NCBI RefSeq assembly: GCF_000737515.1
Contig: NZ_CP006587.1
Location: 3,715,001 to 3,779,000, forward strand
DNA length: 64,000 nucleotides
From: Hymenobacter sp. APR13
GTDB taxonomy: Bacteria > Bacteroidota > Bacteroidia > Cytophagales > Hymenobacteraceae
Reading direction: 5' to 3'
Shown piece by piece: positions 41,896 to 50,318 of the stretch. The notes beneath the pieces are model-generated. The model saw only the letters and a program-made list of their open reading frames with translations. It was not told the DNA's origin and searched no databases. The position numbers and the translations under genes are program-made. Each line of letters begins with the position of its first letter. The stretch's first letter is position 1.

Positions 41896-44484
41896 TTACA
41901 GTTTGTAGCCCAGCGTCGCGGCAAAGCTGCGCGGCGCAATGGGGTTGATGCTGTTGTCGTCGTGCAGATTGTAGCTCAGCTCGTTGAGGATGTTGGCCAT
42001 CTTCACCCGCACCGAAAACCGCTCATAGGTGTAGCCCAGCGAGGCATCGAACTGCGTGTAGTTGGGGATGCTGATGAGCTTGTTGGCATCGGTAACGGGG
42101 TTGCCGTTGGTGTCGTAGAGCAGGCGCGGGTTGCGGCCGGCCAGCTTGTCGCCCACGTAGTAGGCCGTGACACCCGCCGTGAGGCCGCGCAGCAGGCGCT
42201 GCTCCGGGGCCAGGCTCCCGAAGTTGTAGAACAAGCTCAGGTTGGCGGTGTGGGCCGGGTTGTAGCGCAGGCGGCTGCCGGTCTGGTAGAGGGTGCTGCG
42301 GGTGTAAGCAGTGTAGTTGTAGCTGTAGCCCGTAATGAAGCTCCAGCCCATCATCGGCTTGCTTTGCACGTCCACTTCCACGCCCTTGCTGGTCACCTGG
42401 CCGGCCAACTCCTGGGCGCTGGGGTAGGCCGCGTTGTAGGCTGGGTTCGGGGTGTTGGGGTTGCCCCCAACGAACTGCTGAATCACCTGCGCTTGGTTGC
42501 TGTTCACAATGCGGTAGGCCGTCACGTTGGCCGACAGCGCACCCTTGAACAGATCGTTTTTCAGGCCCACCTCATACTGGTCGATGATGGAAGGCGGCAG
42601 GGCCGCGCCCTGGTTGTCCGTCACGGTGTTGCCTTGGGGCGTGAAGGAGTTGGAGTAGGAAGCAAACAGCGCCATCGTCTTCAGCGGCTGATACACCACG
42701 CCCAATCGCGGCGAAAAGGCGTTGTCGTAGCGGCGGGTGTCTACCACCTGGCCGGCCAGCGGGCCGCTGGCGTTGATGGCTTTGCGGTTGGCGGCGGTGT
42801 TATAGTAGTAGATGTCGCTGGGCGTTTCCTGGTAGCTCCAGCGCAAGCCGGCCAGCACCTTCACCTTCTCCGACACGCTCAGCAGGTCCTGGGCGTAGAA
42901 GCCTGCGCGACGGGTGTTGGCCTGCGTGGAGGCATTGCGCACCAGTGCCTCAAACCCGGCAATGCGCTCCGTGGGCTGCGCCACCACCTTGCTGCGGTCC
43001 AGAATGTTGATGGCATCGAAGGCCGTAACTACCTCCGTGGCGGGCCGGGAAGGCGAGTTCGGGCCGGTGTAGGCCAGCGTGTTGGTCAGGTATTGGTCGG
43101 CATCGGCGCCCACCAGCACGGTGTGTTCCAGGCGGCCGGTGCGGAGCTTGCCGGTCAGGTCGAGCTGGGCCAGGAAGTAGTTTTCTTGGGTTTCGGTGCG
43201 CTGCAGGCTGCGGGTCAGGTTGCCGTAGGTGGCCGGCGCGGCGCTGGCCACCGGGCGCGAGGCCGAGCGCAGCTCGTTGTCGTAGCGCTGGAAGCCGGCC
43301 ACGCCGCGCAGTTGCCAGGCATCGGTGAGACGCGTGGTGAGGGTGGCCGTGGTGCTGGTCTGGATCGTGGCGTTGCGGGCGCCAGCCACGTTCAGGAAGC
43401 GGCTGCGCGACTCCGGAATCTGGTAATCAATGCTGCCGATGCCAAAGTCGGGCGTGCGGTTGTCGCGCAGGTAGTCGCCTTCCAGCACCAGCGTGGTCTT
43501 AGGCGTCAGCTCGAACAGCAGCGAGGGATTCACATACACCCGCTTGGATTTCACTTCGTCGCGGAAGCTGTTGGCGTTTTCGTAACTGCCGTTCAGCCGG
43601 AACGCCGCTTTCTGGCTGCCACCGATGGCGCCGTATACGTCCACCGTCGGCTTCCAGAACCCGAAGCTGCCCACCCGCAACCCCACCGAGCCGCCGCGCT
43701 CAAACTGCGGCTTTTTGGTGACGAGGTTGAGCACGCCGCCCGCGGCCACGTTGCCGTACAGGATGGCCGCGCTGCCCTTCAGCACTTCCATGCGCTCCAG
43801 GGAGCTGGCTTCGGGCATCACGCCGTTGTTGAACCGGACGCCATTCTTAAAGGTGTTGTTGGAGCCGTAGGCGAAGCCCCGGCTGCCCAGCTCTTCCTGC
43901 GTGCCGCCGGTGGTGCTGGTCACGTACAGGCCGCTTACGTTGGCCAGCGCGTCGCTCAGGCGCAGCACCTGCTGCTGCTCCAGTACCTCGCGCTCCACCG
44001 TCACGGCGCTCTGCGGCAGGTCGAGGGCCGCCACAGGCAGCTTGCCCACGCTCAGCGCCCGCTGGTTCATCGACTTGGCTCCCGTCACAGTCACTCCCGC
44101 CAACGACTGGCTGCTGGCCACCAGCACGAACGTCGGCAGCGAAGTAGTTTCGCCGCTCACCACACTCACCGCCACTTCCTGAGGAGCGTGCCCGATGCTG
44201 CTCACCGCCAGCTGGTAAGCGCCCGGCTGCGCCGCCAGCCGGAAATGGCCGTCGGCGGTGGTGCTGGCCCCGTACGAAGTGCCTTTCAGCGCCACCGTCA
44301 CGCCTTCTACACCCTGCCCGCTGGCATCCGTCACGCGGCCCGCCACCCAGCCGCGCCGCGCCGGATCATCAGCACTTGATTTGGAGACCGGCTTCCCGGA
44401 AGGCACAACAAACGCAGAAACAGGAAGGGCCGCCGTCGTGAGGGGCAGGGCGGCGGTCAGCAGCAGCGGTAGCAGTCGGGACAT
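41896..44484 (-). CDS. TonB-dependent siderophore receptor
   Basis: An 862-residue outer-membrane receptor. A signal peptide (about 1-25) is followed by a carboxypeptidase-regulatory-like beta domain (about 45-125: GRVTDASGQGVEGVTVALKG). The plug has a siderophore-receptor signature (LPQSAVTVEREVLEQQQVLRLSDALANVSGLY; GFAYGSNNTFKNGVRFN; MEVLKGSAAILYGNVAAGGVLNLVTKKP). The C-terminal barrel ends SFAATLGYKL. The NLVTKKP plug motif is typical of hydroxamate or catecholate ferric-siderophore receptors such as FhuE/FpvA types. Two direct copies of a TATTTAGAT-type motif lie upstream. The PepSY gene downstream probably belongs to the same operon. Confidence 0.9.
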   Translation of the reverse strand: MSRLLPLLLTAALPLTTAALPVSAFVVPSGKPVSKSSADDPARRGWVAGRVTDASGQGVEGVTVALKGTSYGASTTADGHFRLAAQPGAYQLAVSSIGHAPQEVAVSVVSGETTSLPTFVLVASSQSLAGVTVTGAKSMNQRALSVGKLPVAALDLPQSAVTVEREVLEQQQVLRLSDALANVSGLYVTSTTGGTQEELGSRGFAYGSNNTFKNGVRFNNGVMPEASSLERMEVLKGSAAILYGNVAAGGVLNLVTKKPQFERGGSVGLRVGSFGFWKPTVDVYGAIGGSQKAAFRLNGSYENANSFRDEVKSKRVYVNPSLLFELTPKTTLVLEGDYLRDNRTPDFGIGSIDYQIPESRSRFLNVAGARNATIQTSTTATLTTRLTDAWQLRGVAGFQRYDNELRSASRPVASAAPATYGNLTRSLQRTETQENYFLAQLDLTGKLRTGRLEHTVLVGADADQYLTNTLAYTGPNSPSRPATEVVTAFDAINILDRSKVVAQPTERIAGFEALVRNASTQANTRRAGFYAQDLLSVSEKVKVLAGLRWSYQETPSDIYYYNTAANRKAINASGPLAGQVVDTRRYDNAFSPRLGVVYQPLKTMALFASYSNSFTPQGNTVTDNQGAALPPSIIDQYEVGLKNDLFKGALSANVTAYRIVNSNQAQVIQQFVGGNPNTPNPAYNAAYPSAQELAGQVTSKGVEVDVQSKPMMGWSFITGYSYNYTAYTRSTLYQTGSRLRYNPAHTANLSLFYNFGSLAPEQRLLRGLTAGVTAYYVGDKLAGRNPRLLYDTNGNPVTDANKLISIPNYTQFDASLGYTYERFSVRVKMANILNELSYNLHDDNSINPIAPRSFAATLGYKL

Positions 44485-44500
44485 GGCGCGGTGGTTTGCT

Positions 44501-44558
44501 TATTTAGATTGATTAAAAACAATGCAAAGCACGATGCTATTTAGATAGATTCAAAATA
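44501..44558. promoter_or_regulatory. Two direct copies of an AT-rich motif, candidate iron-regulator operator
   Basis: TATTTAGATTGATTAAAAAC (from 44501) and TATTTAGATAGATTCAAAAT (from 44538) are near-identical and 37 bases apart, 17 and 54 bases before the siderophore receptor ATG (44484). The second is also nearly palindromic (CTATTTAG / CAAAATAG). The position suits Fur-type or other iron control. Confidence 0.5.
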
Positions 44559-44621
44559 GTGTAGCTGAAAATTTTTCCAATCTTTCGCCAACCCGATGAT
44601 TTTTAGTTGGATGCCGGGCAC

Positions 44622-44657
44622 AAAAAAGCGCCGGACCCAATCGGGTCCGGCGCTTTT
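44622..44657 (-). terminator. Intrinsic terminator of the LLM oxidoreductase gene
   Basis: On the minus strand AAAAGCGCCGGACCC-GATT-GGGTCCGGCGCTTTTTT, 29 bases after the stop codon at 44686. On the other strand it ends in TTTT, so it may also work that way. Confidence 0.88.
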
Positions 44658-44685
44658 AGTAGGCGAATTCAGCGGTGCGGCCGGG

Positions 44686-45759
44686 CTACACGGCCAGGGC
44701 GGCCGGCTCCGGCACCGGTGCGTTCAGCGCGAAGGCGTCGGCCAGCAACTCGTAGGAGCGCAGCCGGTCGTCGTAGTCGTGGGTGATGGTCACGGCCGAT
44801 ACCTCATCCACGCCGTAGCTGGCAGCCAGGGCCGTAATTTCGGCTTTCACCTTGTCGGGCGTGCCGCTGATGATGCGCTGGTGGTGGTAGGCTAGGCGCG
44901 CCCGCAGGTCGGCCGACAGGCTAGATACGTTCACTTTCTCCACGGCTTCGATGGACGTAAACTGGCCGGTTTCCAGTTTCAGCATCTGCAGCGCCAGATT
45001 GTCGGCCAGGGCCTGAGCGTGGCCGGCGGTGTCGGCGCAGGCCACGAAGATGGCCACGTTGGCCTGCGGCGCGGCCAGCTCCGGCGACGGGCGGAACCGC
45101 TCACGATACATCTGCACCATCTTCGGCCCGCCGTTGGGGTTGATGAAGTGGGCAAACGAAAACGCGGCCCCCACGTGCGCCGCAAACAGGCCGCTTTGCC
45201 CGCTGCTGCTCAGCAGCCACAGCTCGGGCACGGTGTCCACAAACGGTGCGGCTTTCACGCGGGCATGGATGGTGTCGGGTACGGTTTCGTCGCGCAGGTA
45301 GGCCCGCAGGTCCATGAGCTGCTCGGCAAAGTCTTCGTCGCGGAACTGGTTGTGGGGGTTGAGGGCGTGGGCCGTTATGCGGTCGGTGCCGGGCGCCCGC
45401 CCGATGCCCAGGTCGATGCGGCCGGGGTAGAGCGCCTCCAGCATGCGGAAGTTCTCGGCCACTTTCAGGGCCGAGTAGTGTGGCAGCATCACGCCGCCCG
45501 AGCCCAGCCGGATGCGGCTGGTTTCGGCGCCCAAGCGGGCCAGCAGTACTTCCGGCGAAGAGCCGGCCAGCGTGTTGGTGTTATGATGCTCGCTCACCCA
45601 GAAGCGGGTGAAGCCCAGCCGGTCGGTGAGGCGCGCCAGCTCGATAGAGTGCTGCAGCGCCTCGCGCGGGGTGCGCCCCAGCGGCACCGGCGACTGGTCG
45701 AGCACGCTCAGGCGCAGAGGGGCGGTAGCAGAAGAGGAAGTCAGGTTCAAGGAATTCAT
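44686..45759 (-). CDS. LLM-class flavin-dependent oxidoreductase (luciferase-like)
   Basis: A 357-residue single-domain luciferase-like monooxygenase. The start LSVLDQSPVPLGRTPREALQHSIELARLTDRLGFTRFWVSEHHN, the glycine-rich IRLGSGGVMLPHYSALKVAENFRMLEAL, and RIDLGIGRAPGTD are the pattern of the MsnO8/YhbW group. It uses reduced flavin and O2 to oxidise an unknown small substrate. Predicted cytoplasmic. Its reduced flavin would come from a separate reductase not seen nearby. The gene has its own terminator and begins about 70 bases upstream of the Vat-like gene on the same strand, so the two could be linked. Confidence 0.87.
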   Translation of the reverse strand: MNSLNLTSSSATAPLRLSVLDQSPVPLGRTPREALQHSIELARLTDRLGFTRFWVSEHHNTNTLAGSSPEVLLARLGAETSRIRLGSGGVMLPHYSALKVAENFRMLEALYPGRIDLGIGRAPGTDRITAHALNPHNQFRDEDFAEQLMDLRAYLRDETVPDTIHARVKAAPFVDTVPELWLLSSSGQSGLFAAHVGAAFSFAHFINPNGGPKMVQMYRERFRPSPELAAPQANVAIFVACADTAGHAQALADNLALQMLKLETGQFTSIEAVEKVNVSSLSADLRARLAYHHQRIISGTPDKVKAEITALAASYGVDEVSAVTITHDYDDRLRSYELLADAFALNAPVPEPAALAV

Positions 45760-45831
45760 AGCTGCTACAACACCAACCGGGCGCGGTTGGTTTACGGACG
45801 AGCTGAAGCCGCGGGGCGAAGCTTGCCGCCG

Positions 45832-46473
45832 CTACTCGGCTGCTTCCAGCGCATCGAGGTCGGCAGCATTGAGCAGGGCCAGATGGCGCGTGATTTTATC
45901 GGCAGGCCAGTGCCACCACGCCAGCGCCTGTAGCCGCGCTACCGTGGTTTCGTCGAAACGGTAGCGCACCACCTGGGCCGGGTTGCCGGCCACTATGGCG
46001 TAGGCGGGCACGTCGCGCGTCACCACAGCTTTGGCCGCCACTACGGCGCCGTTGCCGATTTGCACGCCGGGCATGATGGTGGCTTCGTAGCCAATCCAGA
46101 CGTCGTGCCCCACCACGGTGTCGCCCTTGGAAGGGTATTTCTCCTGTACCGACTGGTCGGCCATCAGTGCCTCCCAGCCACCCCCGAAAATGGCAAAAGG
46201 GAATGTGGAAACCGGCGTGGTTTCGTGGTTGCCACCATTCATGATGAACTTCACGCCGGACGCCAGGGCGCAGAACCGACTAATAATCAGTTTGTCGCCA
46301 AGGAAGTCGAAATGGTAGAGCACGTTGCGCTCAAAGTTGGCCGGGTCTTCCAGGTCATCATAATAGGTGTAGTCGCCGACGATGATGTTGGGGCGGGTAA
46401 CCAGGTTTTTGAGGAACACCAGCTTGCGGTGGTGTGGCAGCGGATACAGCGTAGCGGGGTCGGGGCCGTGCAT
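45832..46473 (-). CDS. Vat-family O-acetyltransferase (streptogramin A / xenobiotic type)
   Basis: A 213-residue left-handed beta-helix acetyltransferase. Features shared with Vat(D) run through the sequence: [44 protein letters not shown] with the catalytic His83, and the hexapeptide part [36 protein letters not shown] ending in [14 protein letters not shown]. Vat enzymes acetylate streptogramin A with acetyl-CoA; chromosomal relatives may have other targets. The ATG at 46473 is used because Vat similarity starts at MHGPDP. It sits between the luciferase-like oxidoreductase and the TSUP permease. No resistance island or mobile gene surrounds it. Confidence 0.83.
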   Translation of the reverse strand: MHGPDPATLYPLPHHRKLVFLKNLVTRPNIIVGDYTYYDDLEDPANFERNVLYHFDFLGDKLIISRFCALASGVKFIMNGGNHETTPVSTFPFAIFGGGWEALMADQSVQEKYPSKGDTVVGHDVWIGYEATIMPGVQIGNGAVVAAKAVVTRDVPAYAIVAGNPAQVVRYRFDETTVARLQALAWWHWPADKITRHLALLNAADLDALEAAE

Positions 46474-46560
46474 AATAAACGAGCAAGGAAGGTGCGCCGC
46501 AAAATACGGCCTGCCGGGCGCCAATTGCATAGTGCGTGCTAAACCAGGGGCGTTGGGTGC

Positions 46561-46568
46561 TACTTTCG
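46561..46568 (+). promoter_or_regulatory. Candidate -7 element, TSUP gene
   Basis: TACTTTCG, one base from TAnnTTTG, only five bases before the ATG at 46573, so the transcript would be nearly leaderless. Confidence 0.4.
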
Positions 46569-46572
46569 CGGC

Positions 46573-47340
46573 ATGGTAACTCCCGTGGCGCTCGGCCTGC
46601 TGTGTTTTTTTGCCTTTCTGGCCGGTTTCATTGATTCCATTGTGGGCGGCGGCGGCCTGATTCAGCTGCCGGCCATGCTGCTGCTGCTCAAAGGCACGCC
46701 GGTGCCCACCATTCTGGGTACCGGCAAGGTTTCATCGTTGATGGGCACGGCGGCGGCGCTACGCAGCTACGCCGGCAAGGTGCCCATCCGGTGGCGGGCC
46801 GTGGGTACGGCGGCGGCCGTGGCGGGCGTTTTTTCGTTTCTGGGGGCGCGGGTGGTGAGCCAGCTGCCGCAGGAGCTGCTGCCGCCGCTGGTGCTGGGGC
46901 TGCTGGTGGCCATTGCCGTCTACACGTTCTGGCGCAAGGATTTCGGGAGTTTGCACGCCCCGCGGTTGTCGGCGCAGCGCGAGCCGCTCTATGGCGCGCT
47001 GGTCGGGCTCATCATCGGGTTCTACGACGGCTTCTTTGGGCCGGGCACGGGCTCGTTTCTGCTGTTTGCCTTCGTGGGTTTGTTCGGCTACGACTTCATT
47101 ACCTCGTCGGCGTCAGCCAAGCTGGTGAACGTGGCCACCAACCTGGCGGCGCTGCTGTACTTCGCCTACACCGGCCAGATTCTGTGGGCCGTGGCGCTGC
47201 CCATGGCGCTCTGTAACATCCTAGGCTCCACCCTGGGCGCCCGCCTGGCGCTACGCCACGGCACGGGCTTCGTGCGGGTGCTGTTTCTGGTGGTAGTCAG
47301 CGGCTTCATCGTGAAGCTGAGTATGCAGGTGTTTGGGTGA
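46573..47340 (+). CDS. TSUP-family permease (TauE/SafE type)
   Basis: A 255-residue membrane protein of the TSUP family (PF01925), which exports or takes up sulfite, sulfonates or other organic anions. The family fingerprint is [22 protein letters not shown] near the N-terminus, repeated in the second half as [29 protein letters not shown]. Six to eight hydrophobic segments are visible. The pseudo-twofold repeat is intact. The substrate is not known. The gene converges on the Spy-like gene with a nested inverted-repeat element between them, and its promoter is unusually close to the ATG. Confidence 0.87.
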   Translation: MVTPVALGLLCFFAFLAGFIDSIVGGGGLIQLPAMLLLLKGTPVPTILGTGKVSSLMGTAAALRSYAGKVPIRWRAVGTAAAVAGVFSFLGARVVSQLPQELLPPLVLGLLVAIAVYTFWRKDFGSLHAPRLSAQREPLYGALVGLIIGFYDGFFGPGTGSFLLFAFVGLFGYDFITSSASAKLVNVATNLAALLYFAYTGQILWAVALPMALCNILGSTLGARLALRHGTGFVRVLFLVVVSGFIVKLSMQVFG

Positions 47341-47612
47341 GTTGGGGTGATGAGGTGATGGAGGGATGAAGTGATGAGGTGACAGGTAAAGAATGAACGT
47401 CATTCCGAGCCTGCGAGGAATCTCGCGTGCTGACGTGGGCCTCACCCCCCGGCCCCCTCTCCCGTGGAGGGGGGGAGCCAGACGAGTTTTTTGATAATGT
47501 GGTTTTGGGGTAAGCCCGCTTCCTGGTGATTACTACGCTGGCGAGATTCCTCGCAGGCTCGGAATGACGTTCTACCTTTTTCACCTCGTCACCTCATCCC
47601 AAAATCACTCAT
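47341..47612. repeat. Nested inverted-repeat element with perfect 32-bp arms
   Basis: Inner arms 47395-47426 and 47541-47572 are exact inverted complements (GAACGTCATTCCGAGCCTGC...). Outside them are GTGATGAGGTGA-type sequences in inverted order (47347-47382 and 47580-47600), also seen at 25142-25252. The core holds a G/C-rich hairpin-like stretch (CCCCCTCTCCCGTGGAGGGGGG, 47452-47473). It fills the gap between convergent genes and overlaps the last bases of 47605-48123. Confidence 0.8.
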
Positions 47613-48123
47613 TCCCTGGCAGACCGGGGGCGGGGGTGCCTTGGGCGCCCTGGGCGTTCGGGACGCCCATTTTCTCTTCGCGCTTGCGCTGATACCGGTC
47701 GAACTGGGCGGGAGTCAGCACGTCCTTCAGGGCGCCCATCCGGGCCTGGCCTATGTCGTCGATGACGGTGGCCATCTTGCGCACGTTCTGGCGGTAGGTG
47801 AGGCGGGCGGTTTCCACGCCCCGCACGCTCACCAGGTTTATCTGGCTTACTTTCTCCACCTGTTGCGGGTTCAGGCCCAGCGCTTTCTGCATGTTGGCCG
47901 TGAGCGAGGCGGCGCGGGCGTCTACCTTGGCCGCGTCGGGCTCGGCGGCTGGCAACGCGGCGGCCGGAGTGGCCGGGCGGGCCGTAGCGGCGGGCGTCCG
48001 CGTCTTGGTTTTGGCATCAACGCCAGCCGTTTCCGACTTGGTTTTGACTTTGGTAGTGGTCTGGGCCAGCAGCAGGCCGGGCGCACCAAGCACCAGCATG
48101 GTGGCTAGAAGTGGTTTTTTCAT
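47605..48123 (-). CDS. Exported Spy/LTXXQ-like protein
   Basis: A 172-residue protein with a signal peptide (MKKPLLATMLVLGAPGLLLA) and a proline/alanine/threonine-rich segment. A helical C-terminal part follows: MQKALGLNPQQVEKVSQINLVSVRG ... KDVLTPAQFDRYQRKREEKMG. The LTPAQF motif and helix pattern resemble the LTXXQ (Spy/CpxP-like) periplasmic proteins, which bind unfolded proteins or metals. Similarity is weak and the family call is tentative. The start at 48123 is set by the signal peptide; the longer frame adds unrelated sequence. The C-terminus reaches into the nested repeat element. Confidence 0.6.
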   Translation of the reverse strand: MKKPLLATMLVLGAPGLLLAQTTTKVKTKSETAGVDAKTKTRTPAATARPATPAAALPAAEPDAAKVDARAASLTANMQKALGLNPQQVEKVSQINLVSVRGVETARLTYRQNVRKMATVIDDIGQARMGALKDVLTPAQFDRYQRKREEKMGVPNAQGAQGTPAPGLPGNE

Positions 48124-48360
48124 GGAATGGCAAAGAAAATAGGAGCCGGCGGTAACTGGCCGATGTAGGTGGTGCCGCCGCCGCCCCAACCGATATGTAA
48201 AGATGATGCCAATTCAGAAAAGGCAGGGCTATAACGCCGGCTTTTCCCTTTTTGGTCGGCCCAGCGCCAGAATTTCGGCAAAGGTGCCTGGCCGGCAAAC
48301 TTCCGGCGGCTTCCGGCAGTATGTAAGCGGCAGGCTCACCTTCCGCAACCCTCTCTAGCC

Positions 48361-49389
48361 ATGACTTCAACTACCCGAAACAACTGGCTGGCCGCCGCTG
48401 GCGCCGGCTTGGCGCTGGCCGCCGCCACGCTCTGGAGCAACCGCCGCGGCACCTACGATCTGCGGGGCCGCGTGGTGCTGGTAACCGGCGGCTCGCGCGG
48501 CCTGGGCCTTATTCTGGCCCGCCAAGCCGTGGCCGAAGGCGCCAAAGTAGCCATCTGCGCCCGCGACGCCGAGGAGCTGGAGCGGGCCCGCCAGGAGCTG
48601 GCCGCCGACGGCGCGCAGGTGATGGCGCTGGTGCGCGACCTGACCAACGCCGTGGAAGTCCGCACGCTGGTGGCCGAGGTGCAGCAGCAGCTGGGGCCCA
48701 TCGAGGTGCTGGTCAACAACGCCGGCATCATCACGGCCGGCCCTCTCGACCACATGGAGCTGCGCGAGTACGAGGAGTCGATGGACACCCACTTCTGGGC
48801 CCCGCTGCACGCCATGCAGGCCGTGCTGCCCGATATGCGCCTTCGAGGCGAGGGCCGCATCGTGAACATTGCCTCGGTGGGCGGCAAAGTGGCCGTGCCG
48901 CACCTGGCGCCTTACAGCGCCAGCAAGTTCGCGCTGGTGGGTTTGTCGGAAGGCTTCCGGGCCGAACTGCGCCAGTACGGCATTCAGGTGACCACCGTCT
49001 GCCCCGGCCTGCTGCGTACGGGCAGTCCGCGCAATGCCATTGTGAAAGGCCAGCACCGCAAGGAATATGCCTGGTTCACCATTGCTGACTCGCTGCCGGC
49101 CCTCACCGTGGCGGCCGACTCGGCGGCCCGCCAGATCTGGAACGCCTGCCGCCGCGGCGACGCCGAAATCATCATCGGCCTGCCCGCCAAGCTGCTCTCG
49201 GCCTTCCATGGCCTGGCCCCCGGCACCACAGCCGACCTGCTGAGCTGGGTGAACCGGACGCTCCCGGCCCCCACCGGCGAACAGGGCGACGCCCGCCGCT
49301 TCGGCCACGAAAGCGAGTCGGAACTGTCGCAGTCGTGGCTCACGGCCCTCACCCGCAAAGCCGAGAAAGAAAACAACGAGCGTCCCTAA
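48361..49389 (+). CDS. SDR-family oxidoreductase with N-terminal membrane anchor
   Basis: A 342-residue short-chain dehydrogenase. A hydrophobic anchor covers about residues 8-24. The cofactor site is VTGGSRGLGL (42-50, TGxxxGxG), the structural motif is NNAG (119-122), and the catalytic residues are S172, Y185 and K189 (YSASKFALVG). The C-terminal extension after ~260 includes IIIGLPAKLLSAFHGLAPG. It interconverts an alcohol and a ketone or aldehyde with NAD(P)H; the substrate is unknown. The anchor suggests activity on lipids at the inner membrane. It is monocistronic, ending 32 bases before a bidirectional terminator. Confidence 0.85.
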   Translation: MTSTTRNNWLAAAGAGLALAAATLWSNRRGTYDLRGRVVLVTGGSRGLGLILARQAVAEGAKVAICARDAEELERARQELAADGAQVMALVRDLTNAVEVRTLVAEVQQQLGPIEVLVNNAGIITAGPLDHMELREYEESMDTHFWAPLHAMQAVLPDMRLRGEGRIVNIASVGGKVAVPHLAPYSASKFALVGLSEGFRAELRQYGIQVTTVCPGLLRTGSPRNAIVKGQHRKEYAWFTIADSLPALTVAADSAARQIWNACRRGDAEIIIGLPAKLLSAFHGLAPGTTADLLSWVNRTLPAPTGEQGDARRFGHESESELSQSWLTALTRKAEKENNERP

Positions 49390-49420
49390 GCTGCTTGCGC
49401 CAAAGCTACCAGCACAAAAA

Positions 49421-49447
49421 AGCGCCTGGCTGATTAGCCAGGCGCTT
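49421..49447. terminator. Bidirectional terminator
   Basis: AGCGCCTGGCT-GATT-AGCCAGGCGCT with A-run on the left and T-run on the right serves the convergent genes ending at 49389 and 49496. Confidence 0.88.
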
Positions 49448-49495
49448 TTCTTGTTGAACGGTGGTAAATGCTGGGGTGTGCGGCTGGCGAAAATT

Positions 49496-49999
49496 CTAGC
49501 GGCCGTACACCGAGGTTACCGTGGTGGTTTTACCATCGGTACTAGGTACAGTTTGCACCAAGCGCAGCGTAGAGGCCGTCAGCTCGGCAATAGAGTAGGT
49601 AGTGGTGGTGCCGGTGTGCGTAACCGACAGCGACTGGCCGTCTTCATTGAAGGACCAGCTGCCTTCCGACTGCTGGGCAACTTCAGCATCGCGCTTAAGG
49701 GTGCCCTCATCCAGGAAAAGCTTGCCTTCAGCCCGGAACTGAGTGAGGTTGTCGCGCTTGTCGGCTTTCTCCATCACCAGCAGATTGGTGGTCAGCTGGC
49801 CGGTAGTGGCTACGCTGCTGGTTAGCTTCCAATCGCCGGTAGTCAGGAGGCTGGTTTTCTCTTCTACTGATTGCGTGACAGGCGCAACGGCGGCTGTGGC
49901 AGCCTGGTCAGGTGTATTCACATTATCCAATTCTTTCTCACAGGAAGCCATGCTTAGAACGGTGGCAGCTAGGCTCAGGAACAAGGTTACTTTCTTCAT
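49496..49999 (-). CDS. Lipoprotein, lipocalin-like (DUF4595/PF13648 type)
   Basis: A 167-residue lipoprotein. The signal is MKKVTLFLSLAATVLSMASC, lipidated at C20. After a linker the mature part (LLTTGDWKLTSSVATTGQLTT ... GSWSFNEDGQSLSVTHTGTTTTYSIAELTASTLRL) has the WKLT start and beta-hairpin periodicity of the lipocalin-like lipoproteins common in Bacteroidota. The function of that family is unknown, probably ligand binding at the outer membrane. A TAGATTTG promoter-like element lies at 50135-50142. The ~320 bases upstream to the Fpg gene hold no other gene; they contain the fpg terminator. Confidence 0.7.
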   Translation of the reverse strand: MKKVTLFLSLAATVLSMASCEKELDNVNTPDQAATAAVAPVTQSVEEKTSLLTTGDWKLTSSVATTGQLTTNLLVMEKADKRDNLTQFRAEGKLFLDEGTLKRDAEVAQQSEGSWSFNEDGQSLSVTHTGTTTTYSIAELTASTLRLVQTVPSTDGKTTTVTSVYGR

Positions 50000-50134
50000 G
50001 AAACGGGATTTGGGTGATTTTTGAGTTACTTCAACAACACGTCTTACTTCGGCATGGCCACTCCGGGCCGGTACTTCTCCACTAGGGGTCCAACTTCTCT
50101 TCTCAACGAATCACCCAGGTGGGCTTCGTTAGTG

Positions 50135-50142
50135 CAAATCTA
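50135..50142 (-). promoter_or_regulatory. Candidate -7 element, lipoprotein gene
   Basis: The minus strand reads TAGATTTG (TAnnTTTG), about 136 bases before the ATG at 49999; a TTG occurs upstream but at short spacing. Confidence 0.35.
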
Positions 50143-50266
50143 ACTAACTGTTTATCAAGTTGGTTCAGGATGTATAGGAAAAGGTCAATTTTTACCACTT
50201 TATATCAGAAGAGTGCAGTAGAGTGCTGATTATCTTGATTTTGTGATTAATTATTCCCTGAAAAGT

Positions 50267-50300
50267 AAAAAAGGCCTCTGAATCTAATTCAGAGACCTTC
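50267..50300 (-). terminator. Intrinsic terminator of fpg
   Basis: On the minus strand AAGGTCTCTGAAT-TAG-ATTCAGAGGCCTTTTTT, 18 bases after the fpg stop codon, ending in a run of T. Confidence 0.85.
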
Positions 50301-50318
50301 TAGTTTCGTCGGATAGCA

